Both the position numbers and the translations under genes were made by a program. From Liopterus haemorrhoidalis (taxonomy: Eukaryota; Arthropoda; Insecta; Coleoptera; Dytiscidae): 64,000 nucleotides of DNA. Shown here piece after piece: positions 1-9,060 of this stretch. Numbering within the stretch: the stretch's first letter is position 1; every line of letters starts with the position of its first letter. The stretch spans positions 50,896,250 through 50,960,249 of the forward strand of contig OZ020613.1 of NCBI GenBank assembly GCA_963971575.1. Direction: 5' to 3'. The notes under the pieces were generated by a model. It did no database searches and was not told the DNA's origin. It saw only the letters and a list, made by a program, of their open reading frames with translations.

Positions 1-1386
1 AAAGTTTTTAATTCGTCTTTAGTAACGCATACATTTCCGACAGCGCTGAAATTAACAAAAGTTATACCAGTTTATAAAGGCAAAAATAAAGACGACTTAA
101 ACAACTATAGGCCAATATCCCTAACCCCAATTTTCTCAAAAATTTTCGAAAAAATTCTTCTTCGCCAGTTAATGGAACATTTTGAAAGCAATCACTTGTT
201 GAATAGCAGTCAATTTGGCTTTAGACCTGGAAAATCTACTACTCATGCTATTTTAGAACTGGTTGAGTATATCACATCAGCTATAGAAAATAGATCTCAT
301 GGTATAGCAACGTTTTTAGATCTGTCTAAAGCTTTTGACTGCGTCTCACATGATATATTGATTTCTAAATTATCCTGTTACAATGTTAGCCCTGACAGCT
401 GTAAATTATTAAAAAGCTATCTGTCAAATAGAAAGCAATTTGTATGGACCAATGGAAGAAGATCAGATGATCTGGTGATTGAGTCTGGTGTGCCGCAAGG
501 CTCCATTTTGGGTCCGCTACTTTTCATAATCTTCATAAATGATCTACCATTATATATGAATACTGCAAAAACTATCTTGTATGCAGACGACACGACTCTT
601 TTAAACCATTGCCCAGATTATGAAGAGTTAGTGGAACAGAATCAGTGGAATATTGAGCGTAGTGTAATATGGTTTTCAGTCAACAAACTCTGCACTAATC
701 AAGCAAAAACCCAACACCTTTCTTTTTCAAGACGAGCCCTGGACTGTGTTACCAGTGAGTCAGTATGTTTTCTGGGTGTCACTCTAGGTATGAACCTTAG
801 CTGGGAGAAACACGTTGATGTGACATCCATAAAATTATGTAAGGCAATATATTGTATCAGGAATTTAAGATGGAAAGTGAGTAAAGATGTTCTATTGACG
901 GCATACTACGCGCTTTTTCAATCTCACGTTGCTTATGCGCTACTAGCGTGGGGACATTCCACGCATGCAGTGAGAATTTTTGCACTGCAACGACGTGTTA
1001 TTAGAATTATCGGCGGAATAGGCTACAGAGAGAGTTGTAAACACTTGTTTATAGAACTTGGCGTTTTAACGTTCCCTTGCCTGTACATATACTATTGCCT
1101 ACTCAATGTCCATTTAAACTTTAAAGACAAAAAGCTACAAAAAAATATCCATAGCTATAATACCAGAGGCAAAGAATTGATCAGGCCTGATTACACAAGA
1201 CTATCGTCAACCAGATACTCGTTAAATTACTATGCCACCAAATTTTATAATGTGCTACCGAGTAAGGTCAAATGCCTTGATAAAAGTCATTTTAAAACAA
1301 AAATTAAAAATTTTTTACTCAAAAAGGCTTTCTATAATTTCGACGAGTACCTGGTGGACGATTTTAACTTGTTCTCTGACACCTGA
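1..1386 (+). CDS. LINE ORF2 C-terminal part: reverse transcriptase
   Basis: The product copies LINE RNA into DNA at the nicked target. The frame is open from base 1, well upstream of the first ATG at 172. Visible RT blocks are NNYRPISLTPIFSKIFEK, FGFRPGKSTTHA, FLDLSKAFDCVSH, the GVPQGSILGPLLF block and the catalytic YADDTTLL. The C-terminal thumb/connection region has the YNTRGKEL and FYNVLPSKVK patterns seen in arthropod Jockey/CR1-type LINEs; there is no RNase H domain. The endonuclease domain would lie left of the window. No internal stop is seen. The clade is not resolved by eye. Confidence 0.88.
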   Translation, partial: KVFNSSLVTHTFPTALKLTKVIPVYKGKNKDDLNNYRPISLTPIFSKIFEKILLRQLMEHFESNHLLNSSQFGFRPGKSTTHAILELVEYITSAIENRSHGIATFLDLSKAFDCVSHDILISKLSCYNVSPDSCKLLKSYLSNRKQFVWTNGRRSDDLVIESGVPQGSILGPLLFIIFINDLPLYMNTAKTILYADDTTLLNHCPDYEELVEQNQWNIERSVIWFSVNKLCTNQAKTQHLSFSRRALDCVTSESVCFLGVTLGMNLSWEKHVDVTSIKLCKAIYCIRNLRWKVSKDVLLTAYYALFQSHVAYALLAWGHSTHAVRIFALQRRVIRIIGGIGYRESCKHLFIELGVLTFPCLYIYYCLLNVHLNFKDKKLQKNIHSYNTRGKELIRPDYTRLSSTRYSLNYYATKFYNVLPSKVKCLDKSHFKTKIKNFLLKKAFYNFDEYLVDDFNLFSDT

Positions 1387-1643
1387 TATCTTTTATCTTT
1401 TATTTATTTATTTATTTTTTTATCCTTTTGATGACCTTTGTAAAAAATTGTAATTTTATTTACTTTACTTATTATATTTAATATCATTTATAAATTTGTA
1501 CTTTTTTTATATATTTTTTTTATTTTTATTTTAATATGTTGTTTTGTACTATCTATTTTAAATTTGTACTTTTTAAATATTTGACTTGTGTAAACATTTT
1601 TTATAATGTATCAACATTAATAAATATTATTATTATTATTATA
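1..1643 (+). mobile_element. LINE-A, 5'-truncated by the window edge
   Basis: This is the 3' part of a non-LTR retrotransposon. The reverse transcriptase frame is open from base 1 to the stop at 1384-1386. A T-rich 3' UTR follows, ending in an (ATT)n tail near 1620-1643, as in several other LINEs here. Polymerase-like coding sequence of a different kind begins directly after the tail, so the element appears inserted in, or to truncate, the Polinton-type polymerase fragment that follows. Confidence 0.85.
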
Positions 1644-2018
1644 GATGGTGACAAAATAATTATTGAAATGAATAGAAATTATGTTTATTTCAACAAACCG
1701 ATTTATGTAGGATTTTTAGTTTTAGATATTTCAAAAACTTACATTTACGATTTTCATTATAATTACATTGAAAAATTAATGGGAAACAATGCAAAATTAC
1801 TTTATACAGATACTGACAGTTTAATTTATCATTTTATTAACGTTAATATTTATGAAATTATGAAAAAAGACGTCCATAAATTTGACACTTCTGATTATGA
1901 TCCAAACAATGTCTTTGGTATCCCTTTGGCTAATAAAAAGGTCCTAGGGGTCATGAAAGATGAGTGTAATGGGAAAATTATGTCTGAATTTATTGGTTTA
2001 AGATCAAAAATGTATACT
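1644..2018 (+). pseudogene. Polinton/Maverick-type family B DNA polymerase fragment (motif C region)
   Basis: This codes for part of a protein-primed family B DNA polymerase. The strongest landmark is [12 protein letters not shown], the motif C active site (YxDTDS) at about 1794-1830. It is preceded by [17 protein letters not shown] and followed by [19 protein letters not shown] and GLRSKMYT. These blocks are typical of polymerases of Polinton/Maverick and related viral elements in insects. The 5' side is cut by the LINE-A tail and the 3' side by LINE-B; the polymerase resumes at about 5302. It was once probably part of a 15-20 kb element, but no integrase, ATPase or capsid gene of that element is recognised here. 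Confidence 0.8.
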
Positions 2019-2231
2019 AAGGGCAAGAAAATTATAACTAACAATTTAATAGATATTATAAAGAAATTAATAGAAATAAACTCACCGGACTTCATTTCAA
2101 ATATCCCAACTATCATTAACAACATTAGAAACAAAAATAAAACAAAAAATTTTCTCTTGATAACAAAATCTTACTTAATAGACAAGTTTTAAACTGCAGC
2201 AATATATTATCATGTGATAAAAATCCTGTTT

Positions 2232-2406
2232 TAAATAATACTTTCAATATTCTTCACCAGAATATGCAAAGTATTAGGAACAAAAGCGAGCAGTTTGAAG
2301 TAGCACTTTCCCAAAATGATTTTAATATAATTTGTATCTCTGAACATTGGCTATTCAGAGAGGAACCACTAATAATTGAAAATTATAAAGTTATTAGTAG
2401 ATTTTA
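2232..2406 (+). pseudogene. LINE-B endonuclease N-terminus, truncated
   Basis: Translation gives ILHQNMQSIRNKSEQFE followed by IICISEHWLFREE. This is the start of an APE-type LINE endonuclease, with the Asn of block I and the catalytic Glu of the S-E-H-W block. A TAA stop at about 2405 ends the frame, where sequence foreign to the LINE begins. The next recognisable LINE coding is the endonuclease-RT linker from about 3030. Such an enzyme would nick target DNA to prime reverse transcription; this copy cannot. Confidence 0.7.
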
Positions 2407-2880
2407 AGAATCTAAGGGGCGCCTGTCGACCCCATTCGGGTAACGAGCTTTATTTTTATATGTATATATATTTTTTAATTAGTATTATTTTGTTTGAACT
2501 TGTACTGCAATTATTTCTGTTTTAAATTGTTTTTGCATTGATTTTTATCACTTTGTTTTTTTTGCCTTGAAATTATTTTTATTGTATTTTTTATAATTTA
2601 ATGTATATTTGGCAAGTCGATAATATGCTGTACGTGACATCCGGGTGTATTTTTTCCTTTTTAATAGACGCATAGTCAGCAAGTACGACTTACTGTTTAT
2701 GCGACTCAATTCTCTATATGATTCGTTTCAAAATTATAAAGTTCAGTTGTTGTTTAGCTTTCGCGGTAAAAGGGGCATATTTTCGGCTCGCCAAGTCATG
2801 AAACTTTAGTTATTTCATCTTCAAATGCTTTTTAAATAATAATAATAAATTAGAGTCAAACTGATTTGACGAGTTTTATT
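2407..2880. other. Unexplained stretch interrupting the LINE-B endonuclease
   Basis: About 470 bases without coding potential separate the broken endonuclease from the linker of the same LINE. It starts with a GC-richer patch (ggggcgcctgtcgaccccat), is T-rich in the middle, and has an AATAATAATAAAT stretch near 2838-2850. No terminal repeats or TSD were found by eye. It may be a short non-autonomous element or a 3' fragment of another retroelement. Confidence 0.4.
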
Positions 2881-2999
2881 TCACGACCCTTCACATGTGG
2901 ACCACTTCAATCCCAAAAACGTAACCAACAAAAATATTAAAATAGCTTTACGGCAATATAGGTCAGGAAATAAAAATAAAGTACAACTTAGAAAACAAA

Positions 3000-5150
3000 C
3001 AGAATTGTAACATCCGATACCGTTCAACTGCTCAAAATAATCTAAACCAACTCCAACATTTATTACAAAGTGAAACATGGTTATCCATAAAAAATAGCAA
3101 AAATGATGTAGACTCTAGTTGGGGAAATTTCATAAATACTTTTGAGTATTATATTAACATAAGCTGCCCTTTCAGAACCTTGAAACCTAAAAATCATACG
3201 CCTAAACCTAAATGGATAACAAAAGGTATTATTAAATCCTCCCATACTCTTAAAAATCTATATAATTTATCAAGAAAGTTCAGTTTTGACGACAACTAAA
3301 ATAACCACTATAACAAATATAAATCGATATATAGAAAAGTAGTTAGACTAGCAAAACAATCCTATAACTGTGAACAGATCATAAACTCAAAAAATAGAAG
3401 TCAAACAGTTTGGAAAATTATAAATAAAGAAACAAAAAACATAAACAAAAATGCTGTAGATTCTATGACAATTAACCAAAAGTTGATAAAAGATAAAACT
3501 CAAATAGCCAACCACTTCAATAATTATTTCTCTAAAATACCTGATACATTAATTTCTAATATCAACTCTAGCTATAATTACAATACTTTCAATTTCCAAG
3601 CCATTAATAGTTCTATTTTCTTACAGCCAGTAACTGAAAATGAAATAATTAATATAATAAGGTCCCTTAAAAATGCCAGTTCAGCTGGTTTTGATGAAAT
3701 AACATCTAAACTTATTAAGTCAAGTATATACTACCTGGCCAGTCCGTTACAGTTCCTAATTAACCTGTCTTTTAAACAAGGAATATTTCCAACTATCCTA
3801 AAAAAATCAATAATTAAGCCAATATATAAAAATGGCGACAAATGTAGTGTAGAAAATTACAGACCCATTGCACTCCTATCAGTATTTTCAAAAATATTAG
3901 AAAAGTGTTTTGCAAGTAGAGTATACACTTTCTTAGATAAATTTAAAATATTAAACAAAAATCAGTTTGGATTTAGAAAGAACTTAAACACAATAGATGC
4001 AGTAATTAAATCTATTAATAGTATATACGCATCAATTGAAGAAAAAAATAAAACTTTAGCCATATTTGCTGACTTAAGCAAAGCCTTCGACTGTGTGAAC
4101 CATAAAATCCTATTAGGTAAATTAGAAATATCAGGCATACGAGGCACAGCACTAAATTGGATTGCCTCATACCTATCAAATAGATCCCAAATAGTAAAAA
4201 TAGATAACAGTTTATCCACCCCTATTATTCAAACATGCTCTGTTCCACAAGGAAGTGTAATTGGGCCGTTACTTTATCTCATTTATGTAAATGATTTTCC
4301 AAACTGTGTTGACGACGCCTTGGTTACGCAGTTTGCAGACGACACCTCATGTTTACAGTGCAACCAGTCGATAAATAGGCTTGTTGAAAAAACTAATAAC
4401 AATATTGGTAATATGTCCGACTGGTTCTCAAACAACAAATTAGTTCTCAATAAATCAAAGACAGTTACTATGTATTTTAATATAGCCCATGAAGATAAGA
4501 TTAACATTAACGATCAATTAATTTTGCCTTTAGAATGTGTTGATGTTACAAAGTTCTTGGGGATAACAATAGATAGTAACCTAAACTGGAAACAGCATAT
4601 TAATAACATTAGTCCCAAACTTGCCAGAACCTGTTTTTGTATGAAAAAGATTAAACAACTTAGTAACACGACTGCATGTAGGATCTACTACTTTTCAAAT
4701 TTCCACTCCATTCTCACATATGGAATTGTATGCTGGGGTATGGTAATGGAAACAAATCGATTATTTGTTCTCCAAAAAAAGGCTTTAAGAATATTATGTG
4801 GGAAACCTTTTCGTTATCCATGTAGAAATCTATTTAAAGATCAAAAAATCTTGCCACTACCCTGTATCTACATACTAGAAACTCTATTATTTGCCTTCAA
4901 AAACTTAAAAGATTTTAAATTAATAGGTGACCATCACAATTATAACACACGCCACGGGAAACGCCTTATGATGGTCCCTACTCATCGAAGTACGCGATAT
5001 GAACGAAGCCCAAATTATATGGCATTAACGTTATTCAATAAGCTCCCAAAAAATTACCATGCAATAACAACATATAAAACATTCAAAAAAGAGATCAAAA
5101 TTTTTCTCCAAACCCATTGTTTTTACTCCATAAACGAGTTCCTCCAGTAA
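3000..5150 (+). pseudogene. LINE-B ORF2: endonuclease-RT linker and reverse transcriptase
   Basis: The linker (ETWLSIKNSKNDVDSSW, then PKPKWITKGIIKSSH) reads in one frame until a stop at about 3298. The RT reads open from 3465 to 5150 (561 aa). RT blocks include VENYRPIALLSVFSKILEK, FGFRKNLNTIDAV, ADLSKAFDCVNHKIL, the SVPQGSVIGPLLY block and the catalytic FADDTSCL. The C-terminal region has YNTRHGKRL and TLFNKLPKNY. No RNase H is present. At least one nonsense change and the foreign insert make this copy inactive. It resembles LINE-A and the LINE at 47-50 kb. Confidence 0.85.
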
Positions 5151-5301
5151 TTTATGGGACACAACCAACTAGAATCGATAGTTAATTGTATTATGTAAAT
5201 CCTATTTTATAACTTTTATTTTGATTTTGTGTTTGACAAGTCTAATTTCTACAATATGTATGATCCTATAGACAATAAAGAATTATTATTATTATTATAC
5301 T

Positions 5302-5571
5302 TATAAAATTTTTTAATTCAAAAAAAAAAAATTTACAAGAAAAGCTAAAGAAATTTCGAGTACGACATTGAAAAGTATTACTTTTGAAGACTACTACGAT
5401 TGTCTATTTAATAATTCAACTGTTACTAGAACACAATTTAATATACTGTCGAAAAAGCACAATGTTCACATCGTAAAACAGAAAAAATCAGCACTAAGTC
5501 CACACGATGATAAACGTATTGTAAATTATTTATTGACTGATACTTTACCTTGGGGTTATACCTTTTACTAA
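5302..5571 (+). pseudogene. Polinton-type DNA polymerase C-terminal fragment
   Basis: The end of the polymerase gene resumes after LINE-B. Translation from about 5302 reads TYKIF, one stop, then [20 protein letters not shown]; the open part is 5368-5571 (67 aa). The closing blocks [17 protein letters not shown]-like [22 protein letters not shown] and TLPWGY are the usual C-terminus of these insect polymerase genes. The preceding fragment and this one are therefore one gene split by LINE-B. Confidence 0.75.
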
Positions 5572-5756
5572 TTCTATAGAATAACTTATAAATACTTACT
5601 TGTATACCTTTCTGTTCAAATGTTATACAAAAACCTGTAATTCTATGGAAAAAATGTATCTTACATAAATAAATAAAATTACAAAAATATGAATTTATAA
5701 AATGTATTTTATTTTAATTAATAAAAATTCTTATACAATTAGAAATACTACTCCTA

Positions 5757-6285
5757 CATATAATACATTTTTCAAGAGGTTGCGCACTTGCACACACACA
5801 ACGGAGTGTCCGCGTGACAAAAATGCAATTTGCACATCCTCAATACAACAAATCTTACACTTATTATTGGTATAATTTACTTCAACTTCGAGCTGCTCCA
5901 CCTCCTCCTCTAGTTGTTGTTGTTGTTGTTGTAATTGTGATTGCTGCTGATGCTGCTGTGGCTGCTAAAAAAAAATAATAATAATAAACAATATTATACC
6001 CCACCAAGATATTTATGAAAGGGCACAACTTAAATGCTCTAACATGTTCTACATATGGAGAAAAAAAGAGGTGACCAACTCCACCGCATTCCTCCACACT
6101 TAAAGCAGATGACTGAATCTCCACTACCGCCATATCTTTTGGGGTTTGTCTCATTGATTTTGGCCATGTTTTAAAACTTTCCAATCTTCGAGTATACATG
6201 GTAAAGTTGGGGTACACAGAAAAATCGTGCGAGTATACCCCAACTTCTGCTTTATTGTCAAATGTTGTGCTAGTTTGTTGCGGGA
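5757..6285 (-). pseudogene. IAP-like gene remnant: degraded BIR domain, Gln-rich coil, degraded RING
   Basis: Read on the minus strand, the 5' part encodes a baculoviral-IAP-repeat core: NFTMYTRRLESFKTWPKSM, then QTPKDMA, and later YVEHVRAFKLCPFINILVG. The middle of the BIR is altered so that one CxxC cysteine pair is not intact. A GT...AG interval of about 40 nt (donor after ILVG, acceptor TTTTTTTTAG near 5967) leads to QPQQHQQQSQLQQQ, an acidic coil LEEEVEQLEVEV, then CKICCIEDVQIAFLSRGH, a RING start. Later RING ligands are lost (Arg for Cys before GH; no final CPxC). It lies just downstream of the polymerase fragment and converges on it. IAP genes inhibit caspases; this copy looks inactive. 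Confidence 0.65.
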
Positions 6286-6607
6286 TTGTCTCTGCCAGGG
6301 GGGTGAGCCTAGTGAGTAACCACACCTACCGGCCGCGGCTAGCGTTGCGGCGAGGATGAACTATGCGCGTCGGCTAGACGCCGTGAAAAGTAACACTTGA
6401 TTCCCCAGGGTTTGAAGAAATAATAAGCGGACAGTTTGGTTTAACAGATTTATTGAACAAGAAATAGTGAATAATAATAGCGAACGACAATGTAACGGTA
6501 ATAACAAATAACAATGAACAGTAAATAAGGAAAGCATGAGAGAAGAAAAATACGGGTCTATTTGACGTCATGCGTTCGTTACGAGACTGTGTCGCTCGAC
6601 ACAGTGT

Positions 6608-7105
6608 TTACGGCGGCGATGCGGAGCCGAATAGCTTGAATAGCCGGCATCTTATCCTCCTGGTTTCTGGAGTAGCACCAGGTGTAGCTGGAGCGGCTGG
6701 TGATCGGTCTAACTTAGATGTGGTGACCGGTAAACTTGGAGTGGTGACCGATGACTTCGGAGTGGTGACCGATGACTTCGGAGTGGTGACCGGCGAACTT
6801 GGATGGGTGACCGTCAAAGGCGACAGCGGTGCGAGCGGACGCGCAGTGTCTTTGAGGGATGACCGTGTAGGCGGCGCGAAACAGCGAATTCTGGGGTCGC
6901 CTGCCTCGTAGAGCGCCTTCATCACGGCCTTCTTGAGATCTAGGTAGGCCTTCGGAGCTTCGTAAAACCGTAAATTCCTCCGATAGTTCCACGAAGCAGC
7001 GTGGCGACCGCGCGATTTTGTACCCCTCTTCTTCGGAGCCAGTGTGGACGGCTGAACGGCCGTGTACACCACGCCTGTGTCATTGGTATAGAAAAATTTC
7101 GACAC
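6608..7105 (-). CDS. Unidentified ORF, basic N-terminus and Pro/Thr/Val repeats
   Basis: I do not recognise this protein. The minus-strand frame runs 165 codons and is visibly GC-richer than its surroundings. The first in-frame start is GTG at 7105, preceded by an in-frame TAG, so the true 5' end may be lost or spliced. It has a basic stretch (APKKRGTKSRGRHAASW), a segment YEAPKAYLDLKKAVMKALYEAGDP, and a repeat of about seven residues (SSVTTPK) encoded by the 21-bp tandem array. A minus-strand AATAAA lies at about 6444-6449, some 160 nt past the stop, consistent with a 3' UTR. It could be a gag-like or ORF1-like protein of an element I cannot name, or a short gene remnant. Confidence 0.4.
   Translation of the reverse strand: MSKFFYTNDTGVVYTAVQPSTLAPKKRGTKSRGRHAASWNYRRNLRFYEAPKAYLDLKKAVMKALYEAGDPRIRCFAPPTRSSLKDTARPLAPLSPLTVTHPSSPVTTPKSSVTTPKSSVTTPSLPVTTSKLDRSPAAPATPGATPETRRIRCRLFKLFGSASPP
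6720..6803 (+). repeat. 21-bp tandem repeat, four units
   Basis: Four units of gtggtgaccgatgacttcgga or close variants lie head to tail at 6720-6740, 6741-6761, 6762-6782 and 6783-6803. Units 2 and 3 are identical. The length is a multiple of three, so the minus-strand ORF stays open and gains a seven-residue repeat. Confidence 0.9.
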
Positions 7106-7378
7106 GGCCCCCTACTACGCCGCCCCTGGATGCAGTGGGTTATGTTTCACTTTGCCGCTAGGGCGGCAGTAGTGTTGTGTAGTTCCCATTGGTTGTTCCC
7201 CTTCTCTACCTCCATAGTATATTTAAAATGGCTGCCCGAAGTTGACAGATTTTATATAATGAATGTTCTGTGTTTTACATTTATTTCTATTACTTATTTT
7301 GTTTTAGAAAGTATATCTACAAATTGCTTTGCGAATTTTCTTATTGTTATTCTGTTTTTGTGGTTTTAGTTTCACGAC
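7106..7378. other. Non-coding stretch between the unidentified ORF and the P-like exon 1
   Basis: No gene is seen. The left half is GC-rich (gccgctagggcggcagtagt), and the right half is AT-rich with TATAGTATATTTAAAA at about 7216-7231, a possible promoter for the P-like gene whose proposed start codon is at 7379. No terminal inverted repeat for the P-like element was found by eye. Confidence 0.35.
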
Positions 7379-7381
7379 ATG

Positions 7382-8079
7382 GTAAGTAGTATCATTCATT
7401 TTTATTTTATATATTTAACACGGAAAAAGTTACTATTTTTATTTTCTATACAAATGAATTGTTTACAGTAATAATTTGAGTTATTGTCATCTAAAATGGT
7501 AAAATGTAATTAGAACTAGAAGTAATAAACTTCAAATTGTGTTATTATTCATTGTCAATTATTTTGTTGCGTATTTTTTTTTTTTTTTTTTTTGTAATCT
7601 GATATTTTGGTTGGTACATTCAGTACATCAATTTTATAATTAAGAAAGACTAAAAAATTCAAAATTTAACTTTGCTATTCATTTAATTTCCTATTACCGA
7701 CATTATTTTCAAGGCCTGAAATGTACCGGAGCGGTGTTCCAGATAGTACAATTTTTCTCTTTGAGCTCTAATTATATTGCCTATGAGCCTATAATTAATT
7801 TCTTAGCTTCGTGGGCAACTAAATGTAATATTTACTGTGGAATTGGTCACGACCTCCCTTTATAACGATTAAAGTGGGCTTTTGCTAAATAAAATGATCA
7901 AAAGCTTAATTTAAATCTAGTTCTGCACGAAGCTAAGAAATGTGCCCTACGTACGCAATCAATAATTAATCTGTGATGTTAATATGATTGCTGACATATA
8001 AAATAAATTAGTTCCATGAATCAGCCACACGGATTTACTTGACGTATTGACAAAAATAATTGAATATTATTTGTTTCAG
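7382..8079 (+). other. Proposed first intron of the P-like gene
   Basis: The interval starts GTAAGTAG after an ATG and ends TTTGTTTCAG. It is AT-rich with no coding. It holds a T run at about 7574-7592 and a 15-bp inverted repeat: TTTCTTAGCTTCGTG at 7799-7813 and its complement at 7926-7940. That pair may mark a small MITE-like insertion. Confidence 0.5.
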
Positions 8080-8936
8080 AGTAAAACGTCGAAATATTGT
8101 AAATATTGTATAGTACCTGAATGCACAAATTATGCTAATCGAAGTATGTTTACATTTCCTGCGAACCAAGCCCTTAGGAACAAATGGCTGGAAGCCATTC
8201 CTAACATTGTGGAAGCACTGCTGCACTCTGTTTCGAGTAAAGGCTTTAGGTACTCCACTCTAAAAAATTATAGAGTGTGTAGTGCCCATTTTAGAAGCGG
8301 CCAATTTTATACGCTGGAGCGAAAAAAGTTATTACCGCATCAAGTGCCGCTCGTATTTGGTTCAGGTACGTTATAATATTCATTCCTGTGACTTAATTTA
8401 TCTAGTATAATAGCTCATTTTTAAAGAAGGCTTTTCTCAAAGAAAGAAGGGATTTATGTAACTAAATATTTACCTGAATAGCACATTTAAACCCCTTAAT
8501 GACTTGAGACGGATTACCATATGTTTTAATTCCAGTTACTACATGGATTAGTCATGTTTAAAGTAATAACGTATTGACGGTATTATTATTTTTACCTGAT
8601 ATAAGCCTTTAAACCTTTTTCTAATTCTATTTTAATTAGGTTTGCCAGTTTTCCCTCAACCCAATTGAAAGACCACATGTAATAACATCAGCCCAGCATC
8701 AGGACGTTTAGGATATTTTCCTCGTCGTTGTTTAGATACAACGGTAATACTTTAGTTTATTAATTTAATACATTACCACATTTCATTTCACACACACACA
8801 CTTATATATATATATACTTATATAAATACAATTATAAGTGCTATACTCTTAATTATTATTAATTATTCCATTATTAAAATTAATTGTCTATTTGTAGAGG
8901 TCACCGAAGAAAACGCGTTGGCAACAGAACCGCTAG

Positions 8937-9060
8937 CAAGTGCGGCTCCAACGCCAGAGCCAGAACAGCTAGCAAGGGCTGCTCCAACGCCGGAGCCAGA
9001 ACAACTAGCAAGGGCTGCTCCAACGTCGGAGCCAGAACAGCTAGCTTGTTTAATGCCGGA
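8937..9060 (+). repeat. 36-bp coding minisatellite in the P-like transposase linker
   Basis: Near-identical 36-bp units encode AAPTPEPEQLAR-like 12-residue repeats, followed to about 9102 by shorter degenerate units (LMPEPEQLAC, STPEPEL). The period is a multiple of three. It sits between the THAP domain and the catalytic core, where P-like transposases have a variable linker. Confidence 0.8.

Larger units (their letters stand above)
2019..5295 (+). mobile_element. LINE-B inserted in the Polinton-type polymerase
   Basis: This LINE copy carries an endonuclease remnant, a linker, an RT and an (ATT)n tail at 5281-5295. The limits come from the interrupted polymerase: the hexamer TATACT occurs at 2013-2018 and again at 5296-5301, and polymerase coding (YTYK..., then KFTRKAKEI) resumes right after. 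The six-base repeat is a plausible but short TSD. The endonuclease is itself broken by a foreign stretch at about 2406-2880. Confidence 0.72.

Noticed and set aside
1536..2192. Treating 1536-2192 as one protein
   Set aside because: The ORF joins LINE-A 3' UTR, polymerase and LINE-B 5' sequence by chance; only about 1644-2018 is polymerase.
5882..5970. C-terminal part of the long minus-strand frame (Ala/Ile/Thr-rich run)
   Set aside because: It is the unspliced read-through of the proposed intron and a wrong-frame reading of the Gln-rich coil; the spliced frame gives CAG-coded Gln and then the RING start.
6720..6803. CRISPR or regulatory iteron array
   Set aside because: Head-to-tail 21-bp units without spacers inside an open reading frame.
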